A DNA stretch of 64,000 bases from Streptomyces sp. BK340 (GCF_007827595.1 NZ_VISR01000005.1:393235-457234); one strand, 5' to 3'; positions 30,788 through 39,830 are shown, numbered from the stretch's first letter. Notes: a model not told the origin generated them from the sequence alone. Made by a program: numbers and translations.

Positions 30788-31267
30788 ATGGAGATGACCT
30801 CTGGCCGGCGTCTGGCACAGGTTGGTGTGGTCGCTGTGTGTGCTGCCGCTCTTGCGGCGTGCGGGACCTCCTCGCGTTCCTACAACGTGTCGGGAGCTCC
30901 GGGCGGTGCCAGTGCCGAGTGCTCCAGTCTGGTGAGCAAAGCGCCGCAGAAGCTAGGGGGCCGTGAGCGTAATGATTCCGACCAGAAGGGAACGGCCGTG
31001 TGGGGGGACGGTGATGTGATTCTCCGCTGCGGCAACATCTCGGACGTCCCGGGCTCGGCTTCGTGCACGTTGGTGAAGGGGGTCGACTGGGTCGTGAACG
31101 CGAAGAAGACCCACGGCGGGACCAAGACGGTTCTGTCGTACGGGCGTAGTCCTGCGGTCGAGGTCACGATGTCGGACCGAATCAAGGACAAGGACGCCGT
31201 CATCGGTGAGGTGTCCGGGATCGTGTCGGGGCTGACCAGGCAGAAGGCGTGCGCGAAGCAAGACTGA
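30788..31267 (+). CDS. DUF3515-family lipoprotein
   Basis: 159 aa. Lipobox in VCAAALAACG. DUF3515-like features are ECSSLVSKAPQKLGGRER, GTAVWGDGDVILRCG and GVDWVVNAK, ending in EVSGIVSGLTRQKACAKQD. The role is unknown in any organism. ATG 30788 follows AAGGGA. It is the first of a run of exported proteins leading to the ABC exporter at 33.7-36.7 kb, but intergenic gaps suggest separate transcription. Confidence 0.8.
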   Translation: MEMTSGRRLAQVGVVAVCAAALAACGTSSRSYNVSGAPGGASAECSSLVSKAPQKLGGRERNDSDQKGTAVWGDGDVILRCGNISDVPGSASCTLVKGVDWVVNAKKTHGGTKTVLSYGRSPAVEVTMSDRIKDKDAVIGEVSGIVSGLTRQKACAKQD

Positions 31268-31437
31268 GTCTCTGAAGTCGGGGCTCCTGAGGCAGCCCTG
31301 GCGGGCAGGATGCCCGAAGGTGCAATGGTCGTCGGCGTGGCCAGGACGTAGAAATTCAGTGGAACGTGCGTGCGGGTGCCGTCTGCGGTGCCGGGCGCAT
31401 GGTCAAGGAAGCATTTCCACTTCTACGGGGAGGAAAC

Positions 31438-31935
31438 ATGCGTCATCTCTCGCGCCTGGTCTCTGGTGGTGCCGCTGCGGCAGCCGCTGGCGCTCTGCTG
31501 CTCGCAGCCGCGCCCGCGCACGCCACGCAGGCCTCGCACACCTGGGGCATCCCGGGCCACAAGATGCAGGTGAACGCCTGGCACTGTGGTTCGTACGTGA
31601 CCGCCTGCGACTGGAAGGCGTCGACCAAGCTGTACAAGGGCCGATCCCACGACAGTGCCCAGTGGGTGCAGAACCGGGCCATCCTCGCCGCTCATGGTGT
31701 CAGCGTCTCCATCAAGATCTCGAAGAACCCTGAGGCGACGCTGACGATGAACAGCAGGTCGCAGGGCACGGTCCGCTGGAAGAACTACGGCGGCCACAAG
31801 TGGATCGCGGACACCTACGGTCAGATGAAGCCCAGCATGCTGACCGTGTACGTGTCGACGAAGTCCTGTGGTTCGGCCCAGATCAACAGCAGGATCAAGT
31901 TCACGGAGAAGTGCGTCTACGCCGGCGCTTCCTGA
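31438..31935 (+). CDS. Small secreted protein, unknown family
   Basis: 165 aa. ATG 31438 has a near-perfect GGGGAGGAAAC site. The signal peptide (LVSGGAAAAAAGALLLAAA, then PAHA) leaves a ~135-residue mature protein starting around THTWGIP/TQASHTWG with four Cys, aromatic and Lys-rich (YGGHKWIADTYGQMK, CGSAQINSRIKFTEKC). It is basic, compact and has no recognised domain, so it could be a toxin, bacteriocin-like protein or structural exoprotein. A strong terminator follows, giving it an independent transcript. Confidence 0.8.
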   Translation: MRHLSRLVSGGAAAAAAGALLLAAAPAHATQASHTWGIPGHKMQVNAWHCGSYVTACDWKASTKLYKGRSHDSAQWVQNRAILAAHGVSVSIKISKNPEATLTMNSRSQGTVRWKNYGGHKWIADTYGQMKPSMLTVYVSTKSCGSAQINSRIKFTEKCVYAGAS

Positions 31936-31967
31936 TCCGCGCTTGACTCTGCGCACCACCTGAACGT

Positions 31968-32003
31968 CTCTGCCCCCGCCCCTGGCGGGGGCAGAGTTCT
32001 CTT
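31968..32003 (+). terminator. Terminator of the small secreted protein gene
   Basis: CTCTGCCCCCGCC / GGCGGGGGCAGAG, 13-bp perfect stem, loop CCT, followed by TTCTCTT. Confidence 0.9.
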
Positions 32004-32019
32004 ACGGGGGAGAACGAGT

Positions 32020-33684
32020 GTGTCTCACGCCAAGAAAGTCGCGAGGAAAGCGGCGTGGGCTGCTGCCGCGGCCTGCGTCCTCATGCTGGCCGTGTCCTGC
32101 ACCTCGCAGGGCAACCAGAATGAAAGCAGGGAAACGGCCTACTTCCAGAGTCTCGTCAGCCAGGCCAACGGCCTGTACTACCACCCCTTCCTGAGGGAAG
32201 GGCGCGGCAGCCCCGAAGCCCAGTCCTACGCGCTGCGCATCCTGGAGGAGACCGGCGCAAAGCCGAAGGTCACAGTGGGAGCCACGACGGCCGCGGCGCT
32301 GCGCTCCGACGCGCTCAAGACGTCAGCGCTGTGGGGGAGATACTGGCTTGTCCCGCTGCGCGACGCCGGGGCTGCGACGGTGCTGGGGCGCGGCGACGCG
32401 CAGGCGGTGGAGAAACTGCGGACCGGCAGGGGGTGGTACGAGGATCCCGCGCTCGGAGCGAAGAGCGACGAAGGACGCCTGGGTGCCACGTGGGCCGCGC
32501 TGGAGGTGGAGGCGGCCACCGGAACTCTCGCTATGCTTCCCGCTGCCGACAAGGCGGCCACTGCCGACTGGCTGGGTCGGCTGGCAGACGGCAAGCCGCA
32601 ACTGGACGAGGCCGCGGCCCTGGCACGCTGCCTGCACCTGCTGGGCAAGTCCGTCCCCGGCTCCCTGACGTCGCTTGCGGCTCCGGACGCGAGCCGATTC
32701 ACCGAGCGGCCGGACAAGGAACGCGCCGACCTGCTGGACGACACGTACAACTACGTACTACTCCAGGAGTCGGCCGGCAAAGAGCCGCATGTGGACCGGA
32801 AGACATGGCAGCAGGCGTTGTCCCACAACGTCACAAGCCTCGACTACGACCAGCTCTACAGCCTGGTGCACATCCTGCGCGCCACCGGCAGCTCCAAGGG
32901 AGCGTTCTCGGCGGTCACCCGCCGTCTCGAGCGGCAGCGCATGCAGGACGGAACGGTGCGTGACCCGTCCTCCTACCTGGGCACGCCCGACGCGTCGCTG
33001 TTCGTGCAGCGACTGCGGAGCGTGGCCGGCTGGCCCGAGCGGGACAAACGTCTCCTAGCCGCCGTCGAGGAACAGGCCAACACCCAGGACGCGCCCCGCG
33101 ACGGCGCTGCGCGGCTGAACCTGGCCACGCTCAAGCACAGCGCCGGCGGTGAACCGCTTTCCCATCAGGAGGCCGCACTGTGCCAGGATCCGTCGACGGT
33201 GCCGACCACGATCACCACGGACAACGTGGCGGCCTGGCAGCGTGCGGCATGGGACTGCGCGGAGTCCGGCGTACCGATACCGGTTCCCTCTGTCACACGC
33301 TGGAGTGTTGACGATCTGGAACGCGCGCAGGCGGCTGCCACGCTGGTGGTCGGTCTGCACCAGGCCGGCCAGGAGGACCGGACACCTGGATGGCTGACCG
33401 CGGACGTGCTCAGGCGATGGGCAGGCGACCCGGGACCCCGCGCGAGCGTCTATGACCGTGCGCTGATCGTCCGCGCCTACCTGCTGCTCGGCGGCCATGC
33501 CGACGACTCCATGGTGAAGCACCTCACGAGTCAGTTCAGGGCGCACCGGGGCTGTCCGGGGCTCCCCGACCTGTACCGGCCTGATGGCGAGCCCGGCTGC
33601 GATCTCAAGACGACGTGGGCGGTGTGGGAGCTGGACAAGGCACTGGGCCGGAAGCTGGGAACTCTGCCCTCACAGGGCCCTTGA
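32020..33684 (+). CDS. Large lipoprotein with helical-repeat (toroid-like) body
   Basis: 554 aa. Lipobox in VLMLAVSCTS. The body is strongly helical, Ala/Leu-rich, with repeated AARCLHLLGK, DLLDDTYNYVLLQ, YDQLYSLVHILRATGSSKGA and AAATLVVGLHQAGQ elements resembling alpha/alpha-toroid (prenyltransferase/squalene-cyclase-like) repeats; catalytic motifs are not evident. GTG 32020 follows GGGGGAGAA. The gene is 8 nt upstream of an ABC transporter operon, so it is probably its surface component. Function unknown. Confidence 0.75.
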   Translation: MSHAKKVARKAAWAAAAACVLMLAVSCTSQGNQNESRETAYFQSLVSQANGLYYHPFLREGRGSPEAQSYALRILEETGAKPKVTVGATTAAALRSDALKTSALWGRYWLVPLRDAGAATVLGRGDAQAVEKLRTGRGWYEDPALGAKSDEGRLGATWAALEVEAATGTLAMLPAADKAATADWLGRLADGKPQLDEAAALARCLHLLGKSVPGSLTSLAAPDASRFTERPDKERADLLDDTYNYVLLQESAGKEPHVDRKTWQQALSHNVTSLDYDQLYSLVHILRATGSSKGAFSAVTRRLERQRMQDGTVRDPSSYLGTPDASLFVQRLRSVAGWPERDKRLLAAVEEQANTQDAPRDGAARLNLATLKHSAGGEPLSHQEAALCQDPSTVPTTITTDNVAAWQRAAWDCAESGVPIPVPSVTRWSVDDLERAQAAATLVVGLHQAGQEDRTPGWLTADVLRRWAGDPGPRASVYDRALIVRAYLLLGGHADDSMVKHLTSQFRAHRGCPGLPDLYRPDGEPGCDLKTTWAVWELDKALGRKLGTLPSQGP

Positions 33685-33692
33685 GACAGAAA

Positions 33693-34454
33693 GTGAGCAG
33701 AACCTCCTTGAACGCACTGCTGACAGCGAGTGGGGTAGGCAAGTCCTATACGCTGGGCGGCCAGCGGGTCGACGTCCTCAAAGACATCGATCTCGCTGTC
33801 GCGCCGGGATGTGTCACCGCGCTCGTCGGACACTCGGGATCGGGTAAATCCACCCTCATGCATATTCTCGGGCTGCTGACGAAGCCCGACACCGGCCGCG
33901 TGGTTCTGGAGGGCCACGACACCCATGGCCTGGCGGGCAGTGCACTCGCGGACCTACGGCGTCGGCGTCTGGGGTTCGTCTTCCAGTCCTACAACCTGCT
34001 GCCGCAGCACAGCGCCCTGCGGAACGTCCTGCTTCCGTACACCGGCAGGCGCCGGGAGGCAGAGGCCCGGGCGCGCGGTCTGCTGGAGCGCGTGGGGCTG
34101 GGGGACCGGTGCGAGCACCGGCCCAGCGAGCTGTCAGGGGGCGAACAACAGCGCGCGGCGCTGGCCCGGGCACTGGTGAACGATCCGCCACTGCTGCTGG
34201 CCGACGAACCCACCGGAAACCTGGACACCGAGAACGAGGCCCTGTTGTTGGGCTTGTTCCGGGAGTTGGCGGACGACGGGCGGGGGGTGCTGGTCGTCAC
34301 CCACAATCAGGCGGTCGCGGATGCGGCTGACGTCGTTCACCGACTGGGCCGGAGAACCGGCCTTTCGGCACAGGGCGAGGCTCTTGCGGCGCATAAGGAG
34401 ACGAAGGGCCGCTCCCGGGCAGCCACCCGGAGTTCGCGGGAGGGTGAGCTGTGA
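33693..34454 (+). CDS. ABC transporter ATP-binding protein (MacB/LolD type)
   Basis: About 253 aa. Walker A GHSGSGKST, Q-loop FVFQSYNLLPQHSALRNVLL, signature LSGGEQQRAALARAL, Walker B LLLADEPTGNLD and H-loop VVTHN identify the MacB/LolD/FtsE group that powers FtsX-like permeases acting on lipoproteins or peptides. GTG 33693 lies 8 nt after the lipoprotein stop; TTG 33708 is possible. The stop overlaps the permease GTG. Confidence 0.93.
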   Translation: MSRTSLNALLTASGVGKSYTLGGQRVDVLKDIDLAVAPGCVTALVGHSGSGKSTLMHILGLLTKPDTGRVVLEGHDTHGLAGSALADLRRRRLGFVFQSYNLLPQHSALRNVLLPYTGRRREAEARARGLLERVGLGDRCEHRPSELSGGEQQRAALARALVNDPPLLLADEPTGNLDTENEALLLGLFRELADDGRGVLVVTHNQAVADAADVVHRLGRRTGLSAQGEALAAHKETKGRSRAATRSSREGEL

Positions 34455-35668
34455 ACCTGCTTCAGTTGGCGTGGTGGAACGTGCGAGCGCTGCGTAGGCG
34501 GTTGCTGGGGCTTGTGGCCATGGTCGCGGTCGCCAGCGCGGTGTGCCTGAGCGCGATCGGTATCGCCTCGAACGCGCAGGGGACGACGACCAGCCAGGTC
34601 GGGGAGTCGACGGCGAGCCGGTCGGTCACGGTGGACTCCCCAGAGGGGCGTCCTGACACCGCTCAGCTGACGGACGCGACGGAGACGCGCCTGGCGAAGA
34701 TCGCTCATGTGGAGTCGGTCCAGCACAGGCTTCAGGTGTCCATGCCGGTGCGGGACAACCCTGAGGGGGCCGACCTGCTGTATGCGACGACCTACCGCAA
34801 GGCGCTGGCGCCCCCCGTGATCAAGTCGGCACGCAAGCAACTGTTCCCGCTGCACCGTGGAGAGGTGGTCTTTCCAGCCTCCACGCATGGGGTGGACCTG
34901 TCTTCGATGGTGGGCAGGACGGTGACGGTGGACGCGCACCGCTATGTGCGGCCCGGCGTGGGGGACACGGTCAGCGACCGGGTGAAGGTGGTGGGCCTGT
35001 ACGACCCCAGCTGGCAGTTCGACGGCCCGGACACCGCGTATGCGGACGACGCGACCGTGGTGAAGTGGGCGGCTGCCGCGGCCGGCAAGACGTCCGACGA
35101 CTACCTGCGCACGTCGGGGTGGGATCAGCTGACGGTGGTGGCTGACAGCGCCGCCCACGTACCGGACGTGCTCAAGGCTGTGCAGACGATGAACTACCCG
35201 GCCAACTCCCTGCAGCAGCAGCTTCAGGCTCTTCCCGGAGTGCTGCAGCTGGTCAGGCTGACCGGGAACGTGCTGCTCGGCGTCCTAGGCGTGCTCGCCT
35301 TCGTCGGGGCGGTCACGGTGACGGGTGCGCTGGGGCGGCAGCGGGCCCAGGAAGTGGGCATCCTCAAGGCGGTCGGTTTCCGTAGCTGCTCGGTGATGGG
35401 GATGCTCGTGACGGAGATGGCGATCGCCGGGGTGGTGGCGGCCGCGGCCGGCGTCGTGCTCGCGATGGGCGCGTCCAGTGCGGCGGCGGCTGGTCTTCGG
35501 CGTATCGGCGACGTCGCCCCGTATGTGCACGACACGGTGCCGCTTCCGGGGATTTCGACGCTGATCTCCCTGTCGGTCACGACCGTTGTCGTCGTAGCGG
35601 CCGGCGCCGTGCTCCCGGCGCGCCGTGCCGCGCGCATGTCCCCCACAGAAGCCATGAAGGATTGGTGA
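34451..35668 (+). CDS. FtsX-like permease (MacB family)
   Basis: 405 aa. One N-terminal helix (LLGLVAMVAVASAVCLSAIG), a ~230-residue extracytoplasmic domain, then three C-terminal helices (NVLLGVLGVLAFVGAVTVTG; EMAIAGVVAAAAGVVLAMGA; SVTTVVVVAAGAVLPARRAA) with the FtsX motif QEVGILKAVGF and terminal ARRAARMSPTEAMKDW. It partners the preceding ATPase, with which it overlaps by 4 nt. MacB-like pumps are mechanotransmission devices acting on exported substrates rather than true importers. Confidence 0.92.
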   Translation: MNLLQLAWWNVRALRRRLLGLVAMVAVASAVCLSAIGIASNAQGTTTSQVGESTASRSVTVDSPEGRPDTAQLTDATETRLAKIAHVESVQHRLQVSMPVRDNPEGADLLYATTYRKALAPPVIKSARKQLFPLHRGEVVFPASTHGVDLSSMVGRTVTVDAHRYVRPGVGDTVSDRVKVVGLYDPSWQFDGPDTAYADDATVVKWAAAAAGKTSDDYLRTSGWDQLTVVADSAAHVPDVLKAVQTMNYPANSLQQQLQALPGVLQLVRLTGNVLLGVLGVLAFVGAVTVTGALGRQRAQEVGILKAVGFRSCSVMGMLVTEMAIAGVVAAAAGVVLAMGASSAAAAGLRRIGDVAPYVHDTVPLPGISTLISLSVTTVVVVAAGAVLPARRAARMSPTEAMKDW

Positions 35669-36720
35669 TCCCTGTTATGCGGCGCAAGACGTCGTACGCC
35701 GCGCTCGCGGTGTCCGTTGCCCTGTTGGCTTCCTGTTCCGATTCCGACGACGTGGAGTTGGGAACGGACTGGAAGGGCTCGCAGACCTTTGTGACCGCGA
35801 GCGTGTCCGGGCACACCGTGGTGGTCGGAATCAATCCCGAAACCCACCACGCGCAGGCGCTGGTTGTTGTGCCGCAGAAGGACGGCGACGACGACGTGCT
35901 GGCTCCTCAGCTCGTGCAGTTGGCCGACGGGACCTGGTGGCTGTCCACGCCCCGCGAAGGGGAGCGTCCAGACCGGCTCTTCACGCTGAACACCGCCCGG
36001 CACGCCCTAGATGAGAAGGACGGTACGGAGCGGCTGCGTGAACTCGTGCCGGGCAAGCGCCTGGTCGCGGCCGTTCATGGCTCCTCCCAACGCGGTCAGG
36101 GCGCTGCCGCGGCGGACAGTAAGACCACCAGTGTGCTGGTACGCGATGCGAAGACGTGGAAACAGGTCCGGGACGTGCGGGTTCCGGGTTCGGTCACGCT
36201 GGCGGCGTCCGATCCGTCCAGTGACACGGTGTGCCTGGCCACGGGACAGGGATCCGGCATAAAGGTAAGTGTGCTCGACCTCACCACAGGCAGGACCAGG
36301 CAGGCCGGGCAGGCCGGCGGCGTGCAGGTGCAGCAACTGGCATGTCCGGCAGGAACCCCGGTCCTGGCCGGTACCCCCACCCGGAACAACCCGGGAACCA
36401 GGGTGAAAGTGACCCTGAAGAACACGGACGGAGCGACGGTGGTGAGCGCGGTCGGCGGAAGGGTCGATGCCGTGCAGGCGTCGAAGAACACCGTCGTGGT
36501 CGCAGTGAACATCGGGGAGGACAGCGATCTCATCGAGCTGGACCGGAGAAGCGGGCGTGAACTGCGGCGCGTGACGGTCAAAGGCATGGACAGCTCGTCT
36601 CTGCTGCGGCACACGCGGGACGGCTGGGTGATGGTCTCAGACAACACCGCGACCGTGGTGGACCTGGACAAGGGGACGTCCCAGACGTTCAACCTGCCGG
36701 GGACGCTGACGAGCTTCTGA
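35665..36720 (+). CDS. Lipoprotein with beta-propeller-like repeats, exporter-associated
   Basis: About 351 aa. Signal with lipobox VALLASCSD. The body contains propeller-like strands (VVVGINPETHHAQALVVVPQ, TTSVLVRDAKTWKQVRDVRV, IKVSVLDLTTGRTRQAGQAG, LIELDRRSGRELRRVTVKGM), as in PQQ/WD-type lipoproteins. GTG 35665 overlaps the permease stop (GTGA) with GAAGGA upstream; ATG 35677 is the alternative. It completes a lipoprotein-ATPase-permease-lipoprotein operon, which ends where an IS3 element has inserted. Confidence 0.82.
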   Translation: MIPVMRRKTSYAALAVSVALLASCSDSDDVELGTDWKGSQTFVTASVSGHTVVVGINPETHHAQALVVVPQKDGDDDVLAPQLVQLADGTWWLSTPREGERPDRLFTLNTARHALDEKDGTERLRELVPGKRLVAAVHGSSQRGQGAAAADSKTTSVLVRDAKTWKQVRDVRVPGSVTLAASDPSSDTVCLATGQGSGIKVSVLDLTTGRTRQAGQAGGVQVQQLACPAGTPVLAGTPTRNNPGTRVKVTLKNTDGATVVSAVGGRVDAVQASKNTVVVAVNIGEDSDLIELDRRSGRELRRVTVKGMDSSSLLRHTRDGWVMVSDNTATVVDLDKGTSQTFNLPGTLTSF

Positions 36721-36801
36721 GTCTGTGCGCAAGGGGGCTCCGCGCGTTGTCTGAACCGCTCCGGGTCTGATGGAGGCTCGATTCCCTGAGAGGATCGAGC
36801 C

Positions 36802-37128
36802 ATGGCACGTCCGTCCCCCTACCCGCCCGAGCTTCGTGCGCGCGCGGTACGCATGGTCGCGGAGATCCGTCCCAACTACCCAACCGAGTGGGCCGCGATG
36901 AAGGCAGTCGCAGCCAAGCTGGGCATCGGTGCGGCTGAGACGGTGCGGACCTGGGTCCGCAAGGCCGAAGTCGACGCCGACCAGCGGCCCGGTGTCACGT
37001 CCGAGGAGGCCGCGGAGATCAAGCGGCTGCGGGCCGAGAACGCCGAACTGCGGCGGGCCAACGAAATCTTGAAAGCAGCGTCGGCTTTCTTCGCGGCCGA
37101 GCTCGACCGGCCGTCGAAACGCTCATAG
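36802..37128 (+). CDS. IS3-family transposase OrfA
   Basis: 108 aa. Helix-turn-helix of the IS3 OrfA type: PPELRARAVRMVAEIR, EWAAMKAVAAKLGIGAAETV, RTWVRKAEVDADQRPGVTSE, followed by a leucine-zipper-like helix (EIKRLRAENAELRRANEILK). Normally the ribosome slips -1 near the end of OrfA to make the OrfAB transposase. Here the downstream frame is broken. Confidence 0.93.
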   Translation: MARPSPYPPELRARAVRMVAEIRPNYPTEWAAMKAVAAKLGIGAAETVRTWVRKAEVDADQRPGVTSEEAAEIKRLRAENAELRRANEILKAASAFFAAELDRPSKRS

Positions 37129-37129
37129 C

Positions 37130-37944
37130 GTTCATCGACGCACACCGCCCGGTCGGTCCGCGACGCGGAGCTGAAGACGCAGATCAGCCGCGTCCACACG
37201 GACAACTTCAGCGTCTACTGGGTGCGGAAGGTCTGGCGGCAGCTGCACCGCGAAGGTATACCAGTGGTTTGCTGCACGGTCGCCCGGCTGATGCGCGATC
37301 TCAGTCTCCAGGGCGCTCGACGCGGGAAGAAGATCCGCACCACCATCCGGGACGACGGCCAGGAGCGGGCTGGTGACCTGCTTAGGCACGACTTCACCGC
37401 GTCCCGTCCGAATGAGCGGTGGGTGGCTGACTTCACCTACGTGGCAACCTGGTCCAGGATCGTCTACGTCGCGTTCGTCGTGGACGTGTTCTCCCGGGCG
37501 ATCGTGGGCTGGTCCGCCTCCACCAGCAAGCGGGCCAAGCTCGTCCTCGACGCCCTCGGCATGGCGTTGTGGTGCCGGGACCGTGCCAGCACTCCCGCTG
37601 GTCCAGGCCTGGTTCATCATTCGGATGCGGGCAGTCGGTACACGTCGTTCGCGTTCATCGCGCAACTCCTCGAGGCCGGCATCGATGCCTCGATCGGCAC
37701 CGTCGGCGATGCTCTGGACAACGCGCTCATGGAATCCCAGATCGGCCTCTACAAGACGGAGCTGATCAAACCCCGCAAGCCCTGGCACGGCCTTGCCGAC
37801 GTCGAACTTGCCACCGCGGAATGGGTCGACTGGTTCAACAACCAGCGTCTCCACACGGCGATCGGATACATCCCGCCCCACCAGTACGAAACCAACTACT
37901 ACGCTCAACTCCAGCCCCAACCGGCGGCTGGAGTCAACATATAG
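37130..37944 (+). pseudogene. IS3-family transposase OrfB, N-terminally deleted
   Basis: The frame -1 to OrfA begins as expected with FIDAH (37131) but then jumps to TARSVRDAELKTQISRVHTD in another frame, so about 30 residues are missing and the fusion frame is lost. The DDE core is intact: NERWVADFTYVATWSRIVYV, VHHSDAGSRYTSFAFIAQL, GDALDNALMESQIGLYKTEL and YIPPHQYE. A truncated 240-aa protein could start at 37222, but a functional OrfAB fusion cannot form. Confidence 0.85.
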
Positions 37945-38171
37945 AGCCACCACCGATCCCGGAGCGGTTCAGTCCGGCGTGTGGGCCCCTCTCATTGAAG
38001 ATCCCCCATCTTGAAGTCGCTGGTCCACGGGGCTGGTCAGAGTTGTTGGTCGTACACTCGTGCTAGGCGGGGGCGGTTGCCGGAGCTCAAGAGCGTCTGT
38101 GGTTTCGGTGATTGCTGAGCTCTTTCAGTGTGGCCACTGATCGTGTGACCGGCCGGCGTCCCGCAACGCAC

Positions 38172-38231
38172 GAGGCTCCTGCGCCGTTGAGAGAGATGTT
38201 CGACGTCTCAACTCCTCGGCACAGGAGCCTC
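38172..38231 (+). promoter_or_regulatory. Long hairpin sequestering the IS5 transposase ribosome binding site
   Basis: GAGGCTCCTG (38172-38181) pairs with CAGGAGCCTC (38222-38231), and inside it GTTGAGA (38186-38192) pairs with TCTCAAC (38206-38212). The AGGAG Shine-Dalgarno of the TTG start at 38233 is in the right arm. Transcripts entering from outside would fold and block translation, a known strategy of IS10/IS50/IS200. Confidence 0.65.
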
Positions 38232-38232
38232 C

Positions 38233-38982
38233 TTGGTCCCCTATCCTGCCGCACTCGACCTCCCGCACGCCCTGGTCGAGTGGGTAACTATGCTCATCGT
38301 CACCCGTGAGGGTGACCGCCGCTGCAAGCTCCCGCCTCACCGTGTTGCTCTCGTCGGCTTGGTCTACCTTCGCCGGCACGACACGCTCGCGCAGATCGCC
38401 GCCGGTTTCGGTATATCCGTCGGCACTGCCCACGCGTACGTCACCGCCGTCGTTGGCCATCTGTCCCGCCGGGCGCCCGGACTGCTGCGGGTCCTGCGGG
38501 AAACGGACCCCGATCACGTCCTGCTCGACGGAACGCTCGCCGAGTGCGACCGGGTCGGTGACAGCCGGGCCGACTTCTCCCAGAAGCACCGCCGCCACGT
38601 CGTGAACGTGCAGGTCGTCGCCGACCCTGCGGGCAAGCTGCTGTGGATCTCGCCCGCACTGCCCGGCCGCACCCACGACCTGACCTCGGCCCGCACCCAC
38701 CGCATCATCCGGATCTGCGAACGCCAGGGCGTGCCCGTCCTCGCCGACCGCGCCTACATCGGGGCCGGCTCCTGGGTGACCACGCCGATCAGACGTCTTC
38801 CCCACCAGGACCTCACCGAGACCCAGCGGACGATCAACCGGGCCCTGTCAGCGGCACGAGCTCCGGTCGAACGAAGCATCGCAAGGCTGAAGGCCTGGCG
38901 TGTCTTCCGCAGAGCCCGCTGCAGCCCTAACCGCATGACGGTTATCGCCGCTGCCGTCCTCACCCTGGAGCGTCAACGCTGA
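38233..38982 (+). CDS. IS5-family transposase (DDE)
   Basis: 249 aa, apparently intact. An N-terminal helix-turn-helix ([20 protein letters not shown]) is followed by a DDE_Tnp_4-type catalytic core: first Asp in [14 protein letters not shown], second Asp in [12 protein letters not shown], Glu in [19 protein letters not shown] 38233 has AGGAG 5 nt upstream, buried in a hairpin. Confidence 0.9.
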   Translation: MVPYPAALDLPHALVEWVTMLIVTREGDRRCKLPPHRVALVGLVYLRRHDTLAQIAAGFGISVGTAHAYVTAVVGHLSRRAPGLLRVLRETDPDHVLLDGTLAECDRVGDSRADFSQKHRRHVVNVQVVADPAGKLLWISPALPGRTHDLTSARTHRIIRICERQGVPVLADRAYIGAGSWVTTPIRRLPHQDLTETQRTINRALSAARAPVERSIARLKAWRVFRRARCSPNRMTVIAAAVLTLERQR

Positions 38983-38991
38983 AAACGCTCA

Positions 38992-39412
38992 CTGTTCCGG
39001 GAATTCCCCGGCGTGCGTGGAACGCCTGTCCGTACGATCCGGGCGAGAGGTGCGTGAGGTGGCCCAGGATGCGATGCCTGACCTTCGTGAGCTGATACCC
39101 GCCCGTAGGGTCGAGCTGTAGGAGCGCTCTGATTGGCACTGCTGCCGCTCAGGGTGCCTATGACCTTGACACCATCGTCGCCGCGGGCGACCGCGGCCGA
39201 GCCTTCTTGACTACTTTCCAGCCCGAAAGGTCATCGCCAGGACAAACGGCGGCCTCCGGATGGTGCTCGCCACCGACCTGCTTGCCGCAAGTTACATCTG
39301 AGCGGACCACGAGCTCGACGCTGGGGCGGGCGAGCGCACCGCTCAGCACGAGCGGACGCTTCGCCCGACGGCCGAAACCACCCTGGGTACCCGCCAGGTA
39401 TTTGGCTTGACG
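38992..39412. other. Degenerate interval in the insertion-sequence island
   Basis: About 420 bp with stop-interrupted frames and no recognised protein similarity. It lies between IS remnants and is most likely decayed mobile DNA. Confidence 0.4.
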
Positions 39413-39490
39413 GCTACCGGATCGGTGGCTGGCCGCCGAGCGCTGTGTGTCGGCGGCCAGAGTTGTAGAAGTCCAGCCAGGGTGCGAGTG
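39413..39490 (-). pseudogene. IS481-family transposase C-terminal scrap
   Basis: The minus strand encodes ALAPWLDFYNSGRRHTALGG, QPPIR and a stop. WLDFYN-RRRHTALGG-PP is the C-terminal signature of IS481-like transposases. Nothing else of the gene remains. Confidence 0.7.
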
Positions 39491-39585
39491 CTCGCGCGCT
39501 TGGCTATTGCTGATGAAGACCTTCCCGTAGGCCCATTTGGTCTCCAGGGCGTTACTTCTCCGCCGCCGGGCCGAACATCAAGCGC

Positions 39586-39830
39586 ATGGGCGACATCACC
39601 TACTCGCCCGTGGAGGACGGTGAGTCTCTTTACCTCGCCACCGTGTTGGACTGCTTCACCCGCCGGGTGGTCGGCTGGTCGATCGCCGACCACATGCACC
39701 AGCCTTGCTGCCGACGGGATGCGCCTGGCAGTTGTCACCCGCAGCAGCCCCACCGGAGTCGCCTTCCGCTCCGATCACGGCGCCCAGTGCCTCTCGCGTG
39801 AACTCGCCGAATTCTTCTACGGCAGGTACC
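39586..39830 (+). pseudogene. IS3-family OrfB remnant
   Basis: MGDITYSPVEDGESLYLATV, LDCFTRRVVGWSIADHMHQ in one frame continues as TGVAFRSDHGAQCLSRELAE, FF in another. These are the DITY/LYLATV-D and H-SDHGAQY blocks of the IS3 catalytic core. A frameshift and missing ends mark it as dead. Confidence 0.75.

Larger units (their letters stand above)
36752..37971 (+). mobile_element. IS3-family insertion sequence (defective)
   Basis: 1,220 bp bounded by perfect 14-bp terminal inverted repeats TGAACCGCTCCGGG (36752-36765) and CCCGGAGCGGTTCA (37958-37971), with a 3-bp target duplication GTC on each side. It carries orfA and orfB. An internal deletion at the start of orfB makes it probably inactive. 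Confidence 0.92.
38116..38991 (+). mobile_element. IS5-family insertion sequence
   Basis: About 876 bp. Ends are inferred from imperfect inverted repeats: TGAGCTCTTTCAGTG (38116) against the complement of the right end, TGAGCGTTTTCAGCG (38991). It contains one intact transposase gene and a hairpin over its ribosome binding site. Exact borders need comparison with other copies. Confidence 0.72.

Noticed and set aside
31438..31935. Small secreted protein as a lactococcin-972-type bacteriocin
   Set aside because: Size, Cys content and the lack of the typical Gly-Trp motifs do not fit, and the adjacent permease is MacB-like rather than the DUF1430 type.
37222..37944. IS3 OrfB taken as an intact gene
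   Set aside because: The family's N-terminal ~30 residues are missing and the frame no longer joins OrfA.
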